Shown piece after piece: positions 42,471 to 42,471 of a DNA stretch of 42,471 bases. The DNA lies in NCBI GenBank assembly GCA_028695965.1, contig JAQVHZ010000016.1, positions 1-42,471 of the forward strand, in the 5' to 3' direction. This DNA comes from Thermoguttaceae bacterium (GTDB taxonomy: Bacteria; Planctomycetota; Planctomycetia; Pirellulales; Thermoguttaceae). A program made the position numbers and the translations under genes. Numbering within the stretch: the stretch's first letter is position 1; every line of letters starts with the position of its first letter. The notes under the pieces were generated by a model, which saw only the letters and a list, made by a program, of their open reading frames with translations, had not been told where the DNA came from and made no database searches.

Positions 42471-42471
42471 G

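Noticed and set aside
1-42471. CRISPR array, prophage or transposase-bearing insertion sequence
   Set aside because: No regularly spaced direct repeats with unique spacers, no transposase or integrase frame and no phage structural genes were seen.

Overview
The window looks like a chromosomal segment of a planctomycete, probably of the Pirellulales/Thermoguttaceae type. The evidence is a set of lineage-typical genes: two DUF1559 pseudopilin-like proteins each followed by a small lipoprotein, a YTV-repeat cell-surface protein, a secreted protein with the RLEPLEDRKLLTA-type N-terminal sorting motif, a bacterial topoisomerase VI B subunit, a BatA/vWA-type membrane protein and a DUF4175-like membrane protein. 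TAA, TAG and TGA all end intact genes, so the standard bacterial code applies. Most of the window is GC-rich with densely packed genes and recognisable -35/-10 promoters; a block at about 3850-8800 is visibly AT-richer and sparsely coding.

Layout. 1-3650: the end of an AspT-like transporter, then a large secreted glycosidase-like protein. 3609-8790: an accessory block with a truncated third copy of the lipoprotein gene, two diverged copies of a small inverted-repeat element bracketing a secreted LEPR-motif protein with a probable permuted papain-like C-terminus, and a GT4 glycosyltransferase. 8850-13130 (minus strand): two tandem DUF1559-lipoprotein units with near-duplicate promoters and structured leaders. 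The upstream DUF1559 gene carries a single in-frame TAG. 13215-20341: a DUF4175-like membrane protein, a large Gln-rich/acidic exported protein and a beta-helix protein. 20402-23725: a 1107-residue membrane-anchored protein resembling LptC/LptA (OstA) modules.

23847-29913: tRNA-Gly(CCC), the redox repressor Rex, a DUF89 phosphatase, the YTV-repeat protein, an orphan ParA-family ATPase and QueF. 30014-35172: a transglutaminase-like exported protein, an alpha/beta hydrolase, Top6B and tRNA-Gln(TTG). 35307-42471: argC, a sugar-nucleotide epimerase, dnaK, a BatA/vWA-type membrane protein and the C-terminal end of a convergent gene that overlaps it.

Housekeeping functions are arginine synthesis, queuosine synthesis, chaperone, redox control and tRNAs. 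They are interleaved with a large share of envelope and exported proteins: surface lattice, pseudopilins, lipoproteins, possible LPS-transport-like and polysaccharide-active proteins. The most unusual parts are the tandem DUF1559-lipoprotein units with conserved leaders and an internal amber codon, the inverted-repeat element pair around the LEPR-motif protein, and the LptC/LptA-like giant. All functional assignments rest on motif reading; no database search was run.
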